Shown piece after piece: positions 1 through 13,600 of a stretch of 64,000 bases of DNA; within the stretch, counting starts at the first letter, position 1, and each line of letters begins with the position of its first letter. Source of the stretch: Anisodus tanguticus (Eukaryota; Streptophyta; Magnoliopsida; Solanales; Solanaceae). The translations under genes and the position numbers were made by a program. Where the stretch lies: positions 10,871,188 through 10,935,187 of the forward strand of contig CM067548.1 of assembly GCA_034509755.1 (NCBI GenBank), written 5' to 3'. A model generated the notes under the pieces. The model searched no databases and was not told where the DNA came from. It saw only the letters and a program-made list of their open reading frames with translations.

Positions 1-1601
1 TGTCAATGTTCATTTGCTACTTCAACATATTTATTTCAGTTAAGGGTAAAGATACTATGGAGTCTTGTTTTCAGATCATTTTAGTTGAGGCTCAATCTCA
101 TGTTTAATATTCATGTGCTTAACAAAGGCGAAACTAAGAACCTTATGTAAATTTCCGTGGTAAGAAAGGGTGGGCGAAACTTCAATCCAGAATGAAAATC
201 CTGAGGTTCTTAACCAGTATTCTTGATTCTGTTTTGCTTTCTGTTTTCGGTTTTCTTTTGGGCTTTAATGCTTGAAGACTGCTCGAAATTTGGTTCAGTA
301 CTTGGTATATGGAACTACTTACTCAGTTATCTAAAAAACTGAGTCCTTTAGTTGCTTATGCATCAATTTCCTAAGCGGCAGTTGAATACTTACTAAATCA
401 TTACCTCTCTCCTTTTGTAAGTATTCATTTCCTATACCTTTTCCTTCCTTTTTCATCTTTTTCACATTCCCACCAGATGATGCCACTTTGACCTTGTGTG
501 TGTACTTACTACACCTCAAACTCAGCAAGTTGGTGGGCTATATGGATCCTCAATATCCATTTGACTCCATTTGGTAGAATACTTAATAAATTGTCTTTTA
601 AGACAATGTAAGGGTTTTCTTAACACTAGAGGTTTGGGACATTTTTAGTGACATACAAATCTTTACACACACTAACAAGTCTCCTTGTTCAAAACATATA
701 TTTGCTCATTTTACATGTTAAGGTAGAATACATATTCTGTTTCTGGGCTTATTAGTCAAAATGGTTTCTTCTATCTGAATAGAGATATCCTATGTCTTTC
801 TTTTTTATTTCAGATTTTGCATACTAGTCTTGTGTTGATTTCGCTTAATTGAGCAGTAGACTTGAGTTGCTTTCTCTCTTTTTAGATATAATGACTTCAA
901 AGATCAATTATCACTTAGATTTCAAACCCAAAAAAAGAAGAATCAAAAGAGCCAATTTGTCAAACTGATCCTTTTTCTTCTATCAGTTTCACAATGGTTA
1001 TTCTTGGTCTGTTATGAATGCCATCCCCATTGGGAAAGCTTGAATAGTGATGATGTCCTCGTCGTGATGTAAGGATTTGCTTCTTGATTGAATCTCATCT
1101 TCCTTTTCTGATCTATCCAATGGTTGGCCGTCTTCTATCAAAATTTAGAAGTACAAACAAAAGGGCAGCCCGGTGCACTAAGCTCCCGCTCTGCGTGGGG
1201 TCCGGGGAAGGACCGGACCACAAGGGTCTATTGTAAGCAGCCTTACCTTGCATTTCTGCAAGAGGTTGTTTCCATGGCTTGAACCCGTGAATTCCTGGTC
1301 ACATGGCAACAACTTTACCAGTTACTCCAAGGCTCCCCTTCATTTTGATGTACAAACAAATTGAAATAAATCAAAAAATGGATTTTTGTTCAAGAATGAA
1401 ATCTTATTGGAACTTTATTACAATTTCATATTTCATCTTAACTGTTAGTTTATGTGCTAAAGTTTTGGTATGTTGTGTTTTGAATATGTTATTAGTTGAA
1501 CTAATGGGATCCTACATTTATTTTAACCTCATTATTATACAGTTGACTTGCAGAAAGCTGATTTTTTTGTTGAACCTCATTATTATGTTGTTCATTTGCA
1601 G
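1..1601. other. Intron or upstream part of the TWINKLE gene, no exon recognised
   Basis: AT-rich sequence left of the first recognisable exon. The upstream coding part of the helicase gene (organellar presequence and most of the primase domain) was looked for and not found, so it probably lies outside the window. The only structured item here is a SINE at 1162-1349. Confidence 0.6.
1162..1349 (-). mobile_element. AU-type SINE with target-site duplication
   Basis: Read on the minus strand, the element opens with the GGGGAGCCTTGG-type start of AU SINEs, followed by an A-box-like stretch and a B box (GGTTCAAGCC) near 1280. The central GGTCCGGTCC and CCGGGCTGCC blocks of the family lie near 1165-1225. 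The 11-bp direct repeat gtacaaacaaa flanks it at 1151-1161 and 1350-1360. AU SINEs are tRNA-derived elements widespread in angiosperms. The family name comes from sequence recognition. Confidence 0.85.
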
Positions 1602-4600
1602 GAAACTGATACTTTAAAAATATTTTATGGTCTAGATGATATAAAAGGAGCAAGTGATATCATCATTGTAACTTCTGATTCACTCATCATTCCGTTCTTG
1701 AAAAAGTTGACCTTTTCATTTCTGGTAATATCTATTGCCTACTGCTCTTATGTTAGGTTGAGGGTGAGATGGACAAGCTTGCTATGGAAGAAGCTGGCTT
1801 TCGGAACTGTGTGAGCGTTCCTGATGGGGCACCTCCATCTATTTCGGATAAAGACTTGCCACCTGTAGATAAGGTTTCTGTTCTATAGTTTGTCCTAAAA
1901 ATTGAATTTTTAAGCAAATGCTTTATTTTCAAAACTTTTGTATATTTGGATCTGGTACCTAACTTTTGTTAATATGGGTGTCATATCTTAGCTCACTTCT
2001 CATGCATGGTAAAACCTATGCTCACTTCTCATAGAATTTGTATTTATCATGTATCCTCATCCACATTCTGCTGCTTTTGCTCTATCCTTTATGAGAGTGC
2101 AGAGGTAGCACTGCGGAGAAGAGCTGTGCTCCTTTTATTGGTATAATTAACTAGCATCTTAATAAATGCTGGTCCTAATGCTCCTTTGGTATATTTTGTG
2201 AAGCTAGGACACAAAGTATCAGTATCTTTGGAACTGCAAAGAGTATTTAGAAAAGGTTTGCAGACTCCTATTTGCTTTATGTTTCCTATGTTTATTATGC
2301 ATCAATCATGTAACAAGAATTTTATGTTCTTTCACCATTTATAGGCATCTCGCATAATACTGGCAACTGATGGTGATCCACCTGGGCAAGCATTAGCTGA
2401 AGAACTTGCCCGCCGCTTAGGGAGAGAAAGGTCTAGTATATTTTATTCCAGTGCAGATGCTGGTAGTGTAGATAGTATTATAGCTTAATAATGAGCCCTC
2501 TCAACCTTTTCTCTTTGACTATGCAGGTGCTGGCGAGTCACATGGCCGAAAAAGAGCACTGTAGACCGTTTCAAAGATGCAAATGAGGTCCTTCATGCAT
2601 GAAATTTTCTTACCTATTTGTTTGTAGGAGAAAAACAAAAAGAACATGAGTCAGATCTTTTGTCATACTCTATAAGCCTTCTGATTTGTGATTGATAGTT
2701 GTGTAGTTCATCCAGGTCTCTCGGTTGGAATTTGTGCTGTTCAATTTTATGTGTTTTGATATTTGATAGTCTGCAAGTCTGCAGTTAATACCAGTCTTGT
2801 TAAGCCTGCTGTAGTTTCAAGCACTAGTAAAATTGAGAGTTGTTTCAAATGATGTTAAGCTTGGTTTTCAAAGTAGTATCTGTTTGCAAATATTGTTTGC
2901 ATAACTGATTTGTAGTTCTCTCAATGAAATAATACCAGCAGTTACTGCCACACAGTTACGTAATTCTATAGTCGGTTTATATCTTGCCTCCCCAATAATG
3001 TCCTTCCTGAGTCAAAACTAAAAGCTTCTTCCTTTTGATAAATATGGACAGGAGGTGATCTATGCTCATGACTTAGCATGCCTGGGTCTTTGTTCCAACT
3101 GCTAAATGCAAATAGTTTTATATTGTATACTGGATCCTTTGTAACCCTATTGCTAGCCATTATGAGTTTCCATTTACCAACTGATAATACTTTTCTAGTT
3201 GTCTTACTCATTTGATGCATCCAAAATACTCATATCACTTGTTTTCTCCATTACTCTCCAGTAACCTCAAGTTAATCTTTCTGCTCTGTGCATTAATAGG
3301 TACTTATGTATCTGGGGCCTGGTGCACTGAGGGAGGTTATTGAAGGTGCAGAACTGTACCCAATACAAGGATTGTTCAACTTCAAAGATTACTTTGCTGA
3401 GATTGATGCATATTATCACCAAACAATTGGCTATGAGCATGGGGTTTCAACTGGATGGAGATCCTTAAATCAACTATACAATGTGAGTAGGTTCTTATTT
3501 GGAAACCAAGTTTGTGTCTCTAGGCTCTCAGTACTTAATAAGATAGAGATATATGTGTATTCATGCCAGGGATTCCAGCTACACTGTAGGGGTTTGTGGT
3601 TTACCAATTGGGTTTGACAATGATGGAAAAAAGGTATAATGGAGTGTTTTCTTTTTTGGTATACTTTTGGAGCATATATGATATCCCGGTTAGCATAGAT
3701 GATCTTTTTGGTATGGTGATTCTCTATGTTTTTATACTGTATGAGTCTATGAGAGGATTTCGGTATCACTTCAATAAGATTATTTACTTAATCAAGTCCC
3801 CTAGGGGGTGGTCTAGCGGTTAAAAAGTTGGAGTAGCAACCTTGGGACCAAAAGTCGAAACACAACAAAGGAGAACTGGGCTAATGCTTCCCATCTGCCT
3901 AAGCCTTAGTGGGATGAATTACCCCGTACTCCTACTGGTGGGAGGTAGAAGCTACGCAGTGGAGATTAGTGGAGGTGTGCCCTAGCTAACCCAAACACCA
4001 GTGTTATGAAAAGAAAAAAAATGGTACTTAATCAAAAGGCAAAAAGGTAATGTTTGAGAACAAGAAAACGATTAGAAGAGAGATTCTGGGAATGGGGATG
4101 GGAGGTACAGGGTTTACTGACCTTCTAACACTATAGTATGTTACTTATGGACAAGGTACTAAAGAAAAGAATCAAAAAGACAAAATTGCCCCTGAGAAAT
4201 GATACATAATCTAATTCTTCAGCATAATCGATGTCATCGCTTGTATAATATTGCACTTAGTTGAACACAAAAGATCACAAAATAATGTATGTAGGCCTTA
4301 GAAACAATGCTGTTGTTTAAACAATCAAAGCAACATTCTGATTAAGTATTAATACTCTGGATTGAGTATTATTATTGGCATATCAGCATGTAAACAAGAT
4401 ATGAAATTCTATCGAGGGGCTGATTTTTGTTTCTTTCTTGATTCTGTACAGGTTGTGCCCGGAGAGTTGACTATTGTTACAGGAGTCCCAAATTCGGGGA
4501 AGAGTGAATGGATTGATGCTCTTTTGTGCAATCTCAATCATAGTGTTCGCTGGAAATTTGCACTTTGCTCTATGGAAAATAGGGTAGGCACTTCTGAAGC

Positions 4601-7600
4601 TGCTTCTTATCATATGAAAATGGAAAAAATGAGGATTAAACTCATTAGAAATTTGATGCCGAGTTGGTTTTGCCACCATGATTTCCTAGATGAGGCATGT
4701 GATAAATGGATCCTAAGAAGATTCTTAACCGTTGCTTCCCTCTACAAAGATTTATTTGTAGTATAATATTGCAGGATATCATGCAATGGATAATATATTA
4801 TCTGCATTATCGGGCTCTTCCATTTTACTTAAAATTGGAATTCCAAGATATGTAACCTGCACAAGCATTAAATTCCACAGAGTTCTATGGGGTGTGAGAA
4901 ATTATGAGAGGAAAATATATTATTGAATTGTGTATCTACATTATTATATTGAGGGCTATTTATAGACACTACATCCCAATCCTTTTCCATGTAGGATACT
5001 ATATACAAATCCTATTCCCATTCCTATTTTGACACTCCCCCTCAAGCTGGTGCATACAAGTCATATGTATCGAGCTTGTTACATATGTATGAGGATCACT
5101 GAGTGACTTGGTGAAAATATCCGCAAGTTGATCACTCGACTTCACAAATTTAGTAACAATATCTTTGGAGAGTATCTTTTCTCTGAAAAAGTGACTATCA
5201 ATCTCAATGTGCTTAGTCCTCTCATGAAATACCAGATTTGATGCGATATGAAAGGCTTCTTTGCTTTCACACACAAGTTCTATTTGACTGATCTCTTCAC
5301 ATTTCAGTTCTCTAAGCAACTGCTTAATCCAAACTAGCTTACATGTTTCTACAACCATTGCTCGATATTCTGATTTAGCACTAGATCGAGCAACGACACT
5401 CTGTTTCTTACTCTTTCAGAACACACAATTACCTCCTATTAACACACAATATCCAGTTGTAGAACGTCTATCAGAGGGTGATTCTGCATAATCCTCGTTT
5501 GTATATCCAATGATCTGCTCATGGCCTTGATCTTCGAAAAAAGTCCTTTACCTGGAGCTGACTTAATATATCGCAGAATGCGGACAACTGCATCCCAATG
5601 ACTATCACTAGGAGAATCCATAAACTGACTTACAACACTCACAGGAAACGAAATGTCTAGTCTAGTCACTGTGAGATAATTCAACTTGCCAACCAGTCGC
5701 ATATATCTTATAGATCACTGAGTGGCTCCCCCTGTCCTTGCATGAGTTTAGCATTCAGATCTGTATCATTCCTGTGGCCTAAAAAATGTTTAAGGCATAC
5801 TTGCGTTGCGAAATAACAATACCTGACGTGGATTGGACAACCTCAATACCAAGATAATACTTCATTCTACCGAGATCTTTAGTCTAGAAATGCTGAAAGA
5901 GATGTTGCTTTAAATTAGTGATATCATCTTGATCATTGCTAGTTATAACGATATCGTCAACATAAACCACCAAATAAATACTCAAATCTGGAGCAGAATG
6001 TCGATAAAATACAGAATGATATGCTTCACTATAAGTCATGTTGAATTTACCAAACCAGGTTCGAGGAGACTGTTTCAGTCCATAAAGTGACCCATGCAAT
6101 CGACACACCAGATAGACTCCCCCTGAGCAACAAATCCAGGTGGTTGCTCCATATAAACTTTCTCCTCAAGATCATCATGGAGAAAAACATTCTTAATGTC
6201 CAACAGCTAAAGAGGCCAATGGCGGACAACAATTATGGATAGAAAAAGATGGACATATGCTATTTTAGCCACGGGAGAGAAAGTATCATTGTAATCAAGC
6301 CCAAATATTTGTATATACCCCTTCGCAACAAGGCGAGCCTTAAGTCGATCAACTTGGCCGTGAGAACTAACTTTGACTACATAAACCCAACGACAACCAA
6401 CAGTAGATTTACCCGAAGGAAGAGGAACAAGCTCCCAAGTACCACTCGTGTGTAAAGCAGACATCTCGTCAATCATAGCCTGTCACCATCCGGGATGAGA
6501 AAGGACTTCACATGTAGACTTAGGAATGGGGATAGAGGACAATGATGATACAAAGACATAATGGAATGATGAGAGGCGATGATAACTTAAAAGGGTATCA
6601 TGTGGGTTAGTATTACGAGTGGACCGTATACCTTTCCGAAGTGCAATCGGCTGATTAAGAGGGACAAGTCCATAGTAGGTGCAGGGTTCGACGCATGACA
6701 TAAATCATCTGGACCTGATGTTGGGTCTGATGCTGGACGCGGTCGATGATGATAAGTCAGAAGTGGTGGCACTGTGATTGGAGATGTAGACGTAACTGTA
6801 GATTCCTCAAAGATCGGTGTAGGTAAAACCCGAGTTATATGTAAGACCTTAGAGATATCAGGATGATCAAAAGAAGACCTAAAGTAAGGTAAGAGACTAA
6901 AAAATGTGACATCGGCAGACATAAGATATTTACGGAGATCAGGTGAGAAGCAACGATACTTATTTTGAACTCGAGAATAACCAAGAAAGACACATTTAAG
7001 AGAGTAAGGGGCTAGTTTATCTGTCTCCGGAGCTAGGTTATGCACAAAACATGTGCTCTAAAAAACACGAGAAGGAAAAGAGTATACATATGGCTGAGGA
7101 TATACTATGGAATATGGAATCTAATTTCTGAATAGAAGATGAGGGAATTCGATTAATTAAATGGCAAGACGTGTGGGCTGCTCGCCCAAATCACGCAGCG
7201 GAACATGAGATTCAATGAGAAGAGGGCGAGCAGTCTCAATGAGATGCCTATTCTTTCTTTTGGCTACCCCGTTGTGCTGAGATGTGTAGAGACTAGATGC
7301 TTGATGAATAATTCCTTGGTGAGTCATAAACTGTTGAAACTGGGAGGATTTGTATTCTAAGACATTATCACTATGAAAAGTACGAATAGAAACACCAAAT
7401 TGATTTTGCATTTCAGCATAAAAACTCTTGAATATAGAGAACTCAGAACAATCTTTCATTAAGAATAGCTAGGTACATCTGGAAAAATTGTCAATGAAAC
7501 TAACAAAATAATGAAATCGTAAAGCTGAACTGACTTTACTAGGACTCCAAATATTATAATGAACTATTGAAATAATAGACTCTGCACGACTCTCAGCACT

Positions 7601-10600
7601 ATGTATGTGGAAAGGTAGTGCGAGTGTGTTTCCCAGTTGACACGACTCACAATCTAATTTGGACATACTAGACAAACTAAGCACCATCTTTTGTAGTTTG
7701 AACAGACTCGGATGTCCCAATCGTTTATGGATCAAGTCTGGAGGATCGGTAACGGAGCATGTTGTGGAGGAATTAGAAGTGGTAAGATAGTAGAGGCATT
7801 GTGATTCATATCCTGCACTAATCACCTGTCCCGTACTGCGGTCCTGCATAACAAAAGAATCATCAAGAAATATTATAGCACAATTTAGGGCACGTGTCAA
7901 ACGATTGACAAATGCAAGATTAAAAGGACAACCAATGACATAAAGAACAAAGTTTAGAGTGACAGAAGATAGGGGATTAGCTTGTCTAAACTGAACTATA
8001 ACTACACTGAACATCATTGGGTAGTGGATCATGTAGAGCACGACATTTCGCGAGATTGTCCAAACATACGGCAATAATTACACTTAGTTCGAGATTTTCC
8101 AAAACAACCTCCTCCTCGTCGATTATCCATACACTGAGATGTTCGATACTCTATGGTTTGAGATGCGAGAATAGAGGAGTCAACAGTTGGTGATGAAACC
8201 ACTATGTGATTAGGAGGCGCAGCAAGATGAAGCAAACGAGAAAATAGTTCATCAATTGTAGGAACCGTAGGACTAGCCAAAATCTGATCACGCACCGAAT
8301 CAAGATCAGTAGGAAGTCTAGTAAGTGTAAGAACTAGAAACATATGTCTTTGCTCCTGTTGTTTTTCAACGTTCATAGTGACTGGCATCAACTGCTCAAA
8401 TTCCTCCATGACTGCCTGTACCTTTCCTAAGTAAGCAGACATATTTGATTCCTGTTTCTTTAAGTTGGTCATCCGAGATATCACATCATAAAATCGAGAT
8501 ATGTCATTAGTGTATAAAGCGCGAGACTTTTCTCAAACTGAATAGCATGTCTGGAAGCAACGAAACAAGGGCATCAACTTGGGATCAATAGATTGCCACA
8601 TAAGACTACATAATTGAGCGTCAACCTTCTCCAATGTGCTTTGGCCTTTTCATCTACCTCACTAACCTTTGCCTTTTCATCAACCACAATAGTTTTTTGA
8701 GTTAAGTGATCTTGAACACCTTGACCCTTCACCACAACTCAACCAAGAAAGCCCAAGCTAAATAGTCGCAGAAAAATATTGCAGGAAAACTAAAAAGTGA
8801 TCGGAATCTGGAAAACGTTGTATGGTCTGCCTCAGAATGAAGAGGCGAGCCCACTGGAAAAAGAAATCTACTGGAAAAGTGACCGGAAACTGTGTCACGC
8901 GCTTGTGTGAATTGACTCACCGACGATTTACGAACTCCGGGAAGCGCGTGAGGTTATTTTCCTGCGCGACTGATTGGACTTTTCTCACGTGGACCTGATC
9001 TACGTTGTGGTGGTGTCGGACTTTGCACAACACTCACCGTAAGAGAAGTGACACAAAACATTCGCCGGAATTGAGGCACGGGACTGTGATGATATTCTCA
9101 CCAATGCTCTGATACCATGTGAGAAATTATGGGAGAAAAATATATTATTGAATTGTGTATCTACATTATTACATTGAGTCCTATTTATAGACACTACATC
9201 ACAATCATTTTTCATATTGGATACTATATACTAATTCTATTCCTATTCCTATTCTAACAGGGTGTATGATTTGCTTTTGTGCCTTTGTTTGAAGAATGCC
9301 TACATTCGTAAATCATACTGTAATTTGGATAAGCATACTAATGTTTTACTCGTTTATGTTGCTCGGACCCTTCAAAATTTTGGCCGCATCCGTGTCTATC
9401 CGACATGATGTGGGTGTGGGTGTGGGATCTACACTAGACTAGGTCACTTACCTTATTTTCTTTAACTACATTGTTTTGAATCTCGTAACTGTCTTAGGTG
9501 CTTTAATTGCATTTATGACCAAGAAATTTGGATAGATTTGGTATTTGGTTTGATTTTTGGGTTTATGTCATACATATATAGTTATATAAAGTATGAGATG
9601 CTTTGCAATTACACAAAATATCTTATGAATAAAATATTAGGTGTTTATAAAGACTTAAATTTTATTGAATTAACTTTAATTAATAGAAGTATATGCTTAT
9701 ATATATATTGGTCGTATCTCATCACCTATATCTGCACTCGATCCATACCCCCGAATTCTAAAAAAATTTTTTTGATGAAGATCCAACCTCTAGATCAACA
9801 CTCGTATCGAGTACCCACACCTGTGCGGCTGTGCCGAGAAATGTAGTTACTCGTACTGTACTATGTGTTGAGAGAATCATTAAGTCAAACCATTATCAGT
9901 CCATCTAGTCTTTACAAGTTTGTTTGGCTTGGATTAGTTGTCATGTGCTTTAACTTTAATTGGATCGACATCGTTAATCAACTACTCATGTGTGAGTTTC
10001 ACATTAATATGTGTGTTTATATTGCCGGTATCAAGCCTAAAGAAGTTCGTCCTTCCCACATTGGTGATGGGTGATATTAGATACGAAAGGGTTCCCGCAT
10101 CTTAATGGACGATGACGGTAAAGATGCTAGTACAAGAGAGTCGAATTTAAATAGGTAGCTGGAGCATTGGCTCACTGAGAGGGAAGTCAATAGAATTAGT
10201 GGATACCATAAAGAAGAGGTGAGTTGATATTGCATCATTGCGTAATGGATCAGAAAGGCTAGTGAATTGGAACATTAGTTCATCGATAACTAGGTTGCTC
10301 GGACTCGGGTGCGGGTATCCGATACGGGTGCATATCCGAGTGTTGGATTTGGCAAAATCTAAATTTTAAGATTCGGGGGTGCGGGGATTCGGCTAAAAAA
10401 TTCAAAATTATAAAAAATAGAGCTATAAAGATATTATAAATTTTGAGAAATATTCTATGTAAAACTTACATGTATATTGTAGAATTCAATCTTTCATAAT
10501 ATTGAATGTATGCCACTTTCCTTATCTTTAAATTTGAGAAATCAAAATCTCAATTTTCTGCCAAATTTGTCGATGGACTCCGGTCAAAGTATCCAAAGTT

Positions 10601-13600
10601 GGTTGACCGTATCCTGGACGTATCCCGCTCCCTCACTTGTATCAAGACGGGAAAGACACTAAAAACGGAGAGTCCTCGCAACTTAGGTCGATAAAGATAA
10701 CAAAATTACAGCCCTCAAACTGAAGATATCTTCGATGTTTTAGGCAGTTTGTTACTTACAATAGCTATTGAGCAGTTCAAAGATTTTTCGACTAATGTGG
10801 ACAGTCTAGTGTGGTTGAAGGAAAAGAAGGGGATTTTCTCTGTCAAATCAGCCTACAAATGCATTCACAACGGAAATACCCCGTTGGGATTTTGGCCTTG
10901 GAAGTTGATTTGGAAAGTTAAGATTCCTCACAAGGTGGCATGTTTTTCTTGGTTAGTGGCGAGACAAGCTGTTTTAACTCATGATAATCGGATGAAGAGG
11001 GGTCTTCATCTATGGTCAAGATGTTTTTTTTGTGAAACTGAAACAGAGATAATTAATCATCTCTTCTTACACTGTAAAGTGGCAGAACAACTTTGGCAGT
11101 TTTCCCTTAATTTGAAGGGTCTCAAATAGACAATGCCAAGGAGTACAGTTAAAGTTCTAGCTTGCTGGAACAGAGATGGGAATCTGTCAGGACACAGGGA
11201 GAGATGGAAGATTGTCCCAGCTTGCATCTGGTGGACAATATGGAAGGAGAGGATCAGAGATTTTTTGAAGATAAAAGTATCACCTTTCAAAAGTTAAAAA
11301 TGAATTGTCTAGTGTTTTTCTATTTTTGGTGTATTCATGAACTCCCTCAGAAGGCTGAGGACATAGCTAGGATTTCAGACAGCTTATGAGGGTATAGGTG
11401 GTAGGTTTTGCTATTGTGACTATTACTTGTAATTACTACTGTACACTATTGATGTATTTCTGTTCGTACTGTTAAAAAAAAACAATAGCTATATGAGCCC
11501 TTTTTGCAAGTGAAGCACTTTTGAGGGGGACTACACATTTTAGTGTAGTATACCTGTTGATCTTAATATAAATGTTACCATTATAAAAAAAAAGAATTAC
11601 TGGATACCTTAGAGAGGAGCATAGTTGATACTCGCACAAGTTGATATTCGTTATTAAATTTTCTTTATGGTATTATGGCATAGATAAAATATACGTAGAG
11701 TGAGAATTGTTGTAGATCAGTATTTAAGGAAAAAGTTGTAGAAGTAAAAGAATTAGTGATAGGGGTGAGGGTTGGACCACCACAGTTCAACATATCTACA
11801 AGATGTTGTCTGTAGGAATACGAATGTTAAGTTTGATGTGTTGTACAACATTAGACAAGATTGAATATAATTACATGGAACAAAAGCTACAAGTATCACA
11901 AAATGTGAGATGATTGTCCGACTTGTTTTGACTGTGTCTGACATTGATATCCAAAAGCATTGGTCTATAAGCGCGACACTACCATGATGGAAGGTATTAA
12001 AAGGATACAGATCACATGGAGGAAAATTGTCTAAAAAGAAAAACGTCAATATCTCAAAAACTTAGGTGGAGAATAGTGATGGAATTCATAAAACCCATGT
12101 GAACAAAAAACTAAGTTTAAATCCAAACCTATCGTAAAAGGAAAGTGTATGACATAAATTGGGATAGAGGGAGTACAATAATCAGATCCAATTTATACTG
12201 TCATACCAAGTAAATCATACATCTAGAATTCTACAATTTCAAAAAAAGAATCATACGTCTAGAATTCTGGTGAAAGATAATATAAAAATATAGTTAAAAT
12301 AATATTCCAATTCGTGTAATTTCGTCTTGGACCTATGTTACGCTTGTGCTATTTTGTTGCTACCCCAAATGCCTCAAAGGTCAACTACAGTAGTACAGTT
12401 ACAACAGCTCCCGATTCATGTTCTTGAGTTTATAATAGTCAACAATCTCTTTAGTCTTTCTTCAATGCTAAATGTCAGCTTTTAAGTTCCGTCAGACAGC
12501 TGTTTTACAGCTAGGCCTTCACCTTTTGACTAAAGATCTTCTCATAAAATTAGCGGATTCCATTTGTTCTTTTCTCCCACAGTGAGGAACAATTTACCAT
12601 TCTGTGCTTTCAACCTTGTCCCTTTGTGTTTGCTTGTTTTGATTGTTTTTTCTTACTTTCTATCTGTTTACTGATCTGTAGGTACGGGAGCATGGTAGGA
12701 AACTTTTGGAGAAACACATAAAGAAACCTTTCTTTGATGTGAGGCAAGTAGGAAACATCCTATGCTTCTTAAGTCTCTTTTGTCATTTTCTTTTTACTAT
12801 TGCTACAAATAGGCAAGATGCCTAGCAACATAATTGTTGCATTACACACTTTAAAAATTATATATTCCGTAGCATTGAGGAATGGAGATGGTGATAGATG
12901 CATATTTGTGCATATAACTTCATCACTAGCTCTATTTACTTGTCCCATTATGTTGGCTTAGTATCTGGTTGTTACCCTATTACAAGCATTCTCTATATGG
13001 TTAGGACTAATTTTGTAAAATTTCTTTTTGTAATTAATATTTGCCGAGAGGTGCACACAGTGTTTGTTTTGAGAAGTATTTAGGTGTCATAAACAGAATG
13101 GTCCCATTCTTGCAAATGCGTGGCGCGTGTTTGAAGCCTTCATTCTTGGCAAGCATAGTTGGTAAGACTAGCTTGCAGGATGGATGGACAGCCTCTTTTT
13201 TATTTTGTTTTATTTATTTTTCTAGCATAGCGACCCACTATAACTTTTATCCTGCTACCATATTTGTTTATAAAGCTTTTGTTGTTCTCTTTCAGTTTTT
13301 CCCTTTAAGCAGAACCTGTCTTTTTGATGCACAAAAGTAATATCTTATTCATATTTATGCATTTTTGGTATGCATACATTTATCTTTTATACTGTGTGAA
13401 TTTGTATGTTAACGTTTTGATCATTGGCAATGCAGATACGGGGAATCTGTTGAACGGATGAGTGCTCAGGAGTTTGAAGGGGGAAAGAAATGGCTCAGTG
13501 ATACTTTTTTCCTAATAAGGTGATAGTGGCAGTTTCCTGAGATGTGAATCTTGACTTCTTGCCTAATGATTCTGACTTCTATTTAGAGCTGACATCTGTT

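Larger units (their letters stand above)
4895..9259 (-). mobile_element. Copia-type LTR retrotransposon, near full length, inactivated
   Basis: Two 140-bp LTRs (4895-5034 and 9120-9259) begin with TG and end with CA. They are flanked by the 5-bp target duplication gggtg at 4890-4894 and 9260-9264. The internal part of about 4.1 kb reads on the minus strand in Copia order: gag, integrase, reverse transcriptase, RNase H. The polypurine tract (gaggggga) abuts the left LTR, which is therefore the 3' LTR. A tRNA-Met-like primer site abuts the right LTR. The reading frame is cut by several stops and frameshifts. The element sits antisense in a TWINKLE intron. Confidence 0.92.

Noticed and set aside
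4362..4766. 134-codon open frame as a separate ATPase gene
   Set aside because: Its middle is the Walker A exon of TWINKLE (4452-4583). The ends run into intron on both sides.
12150..12173. A full Stowaway MITE
   Set aside because: Only a right-end-like motif is present, with no matching left terminus.
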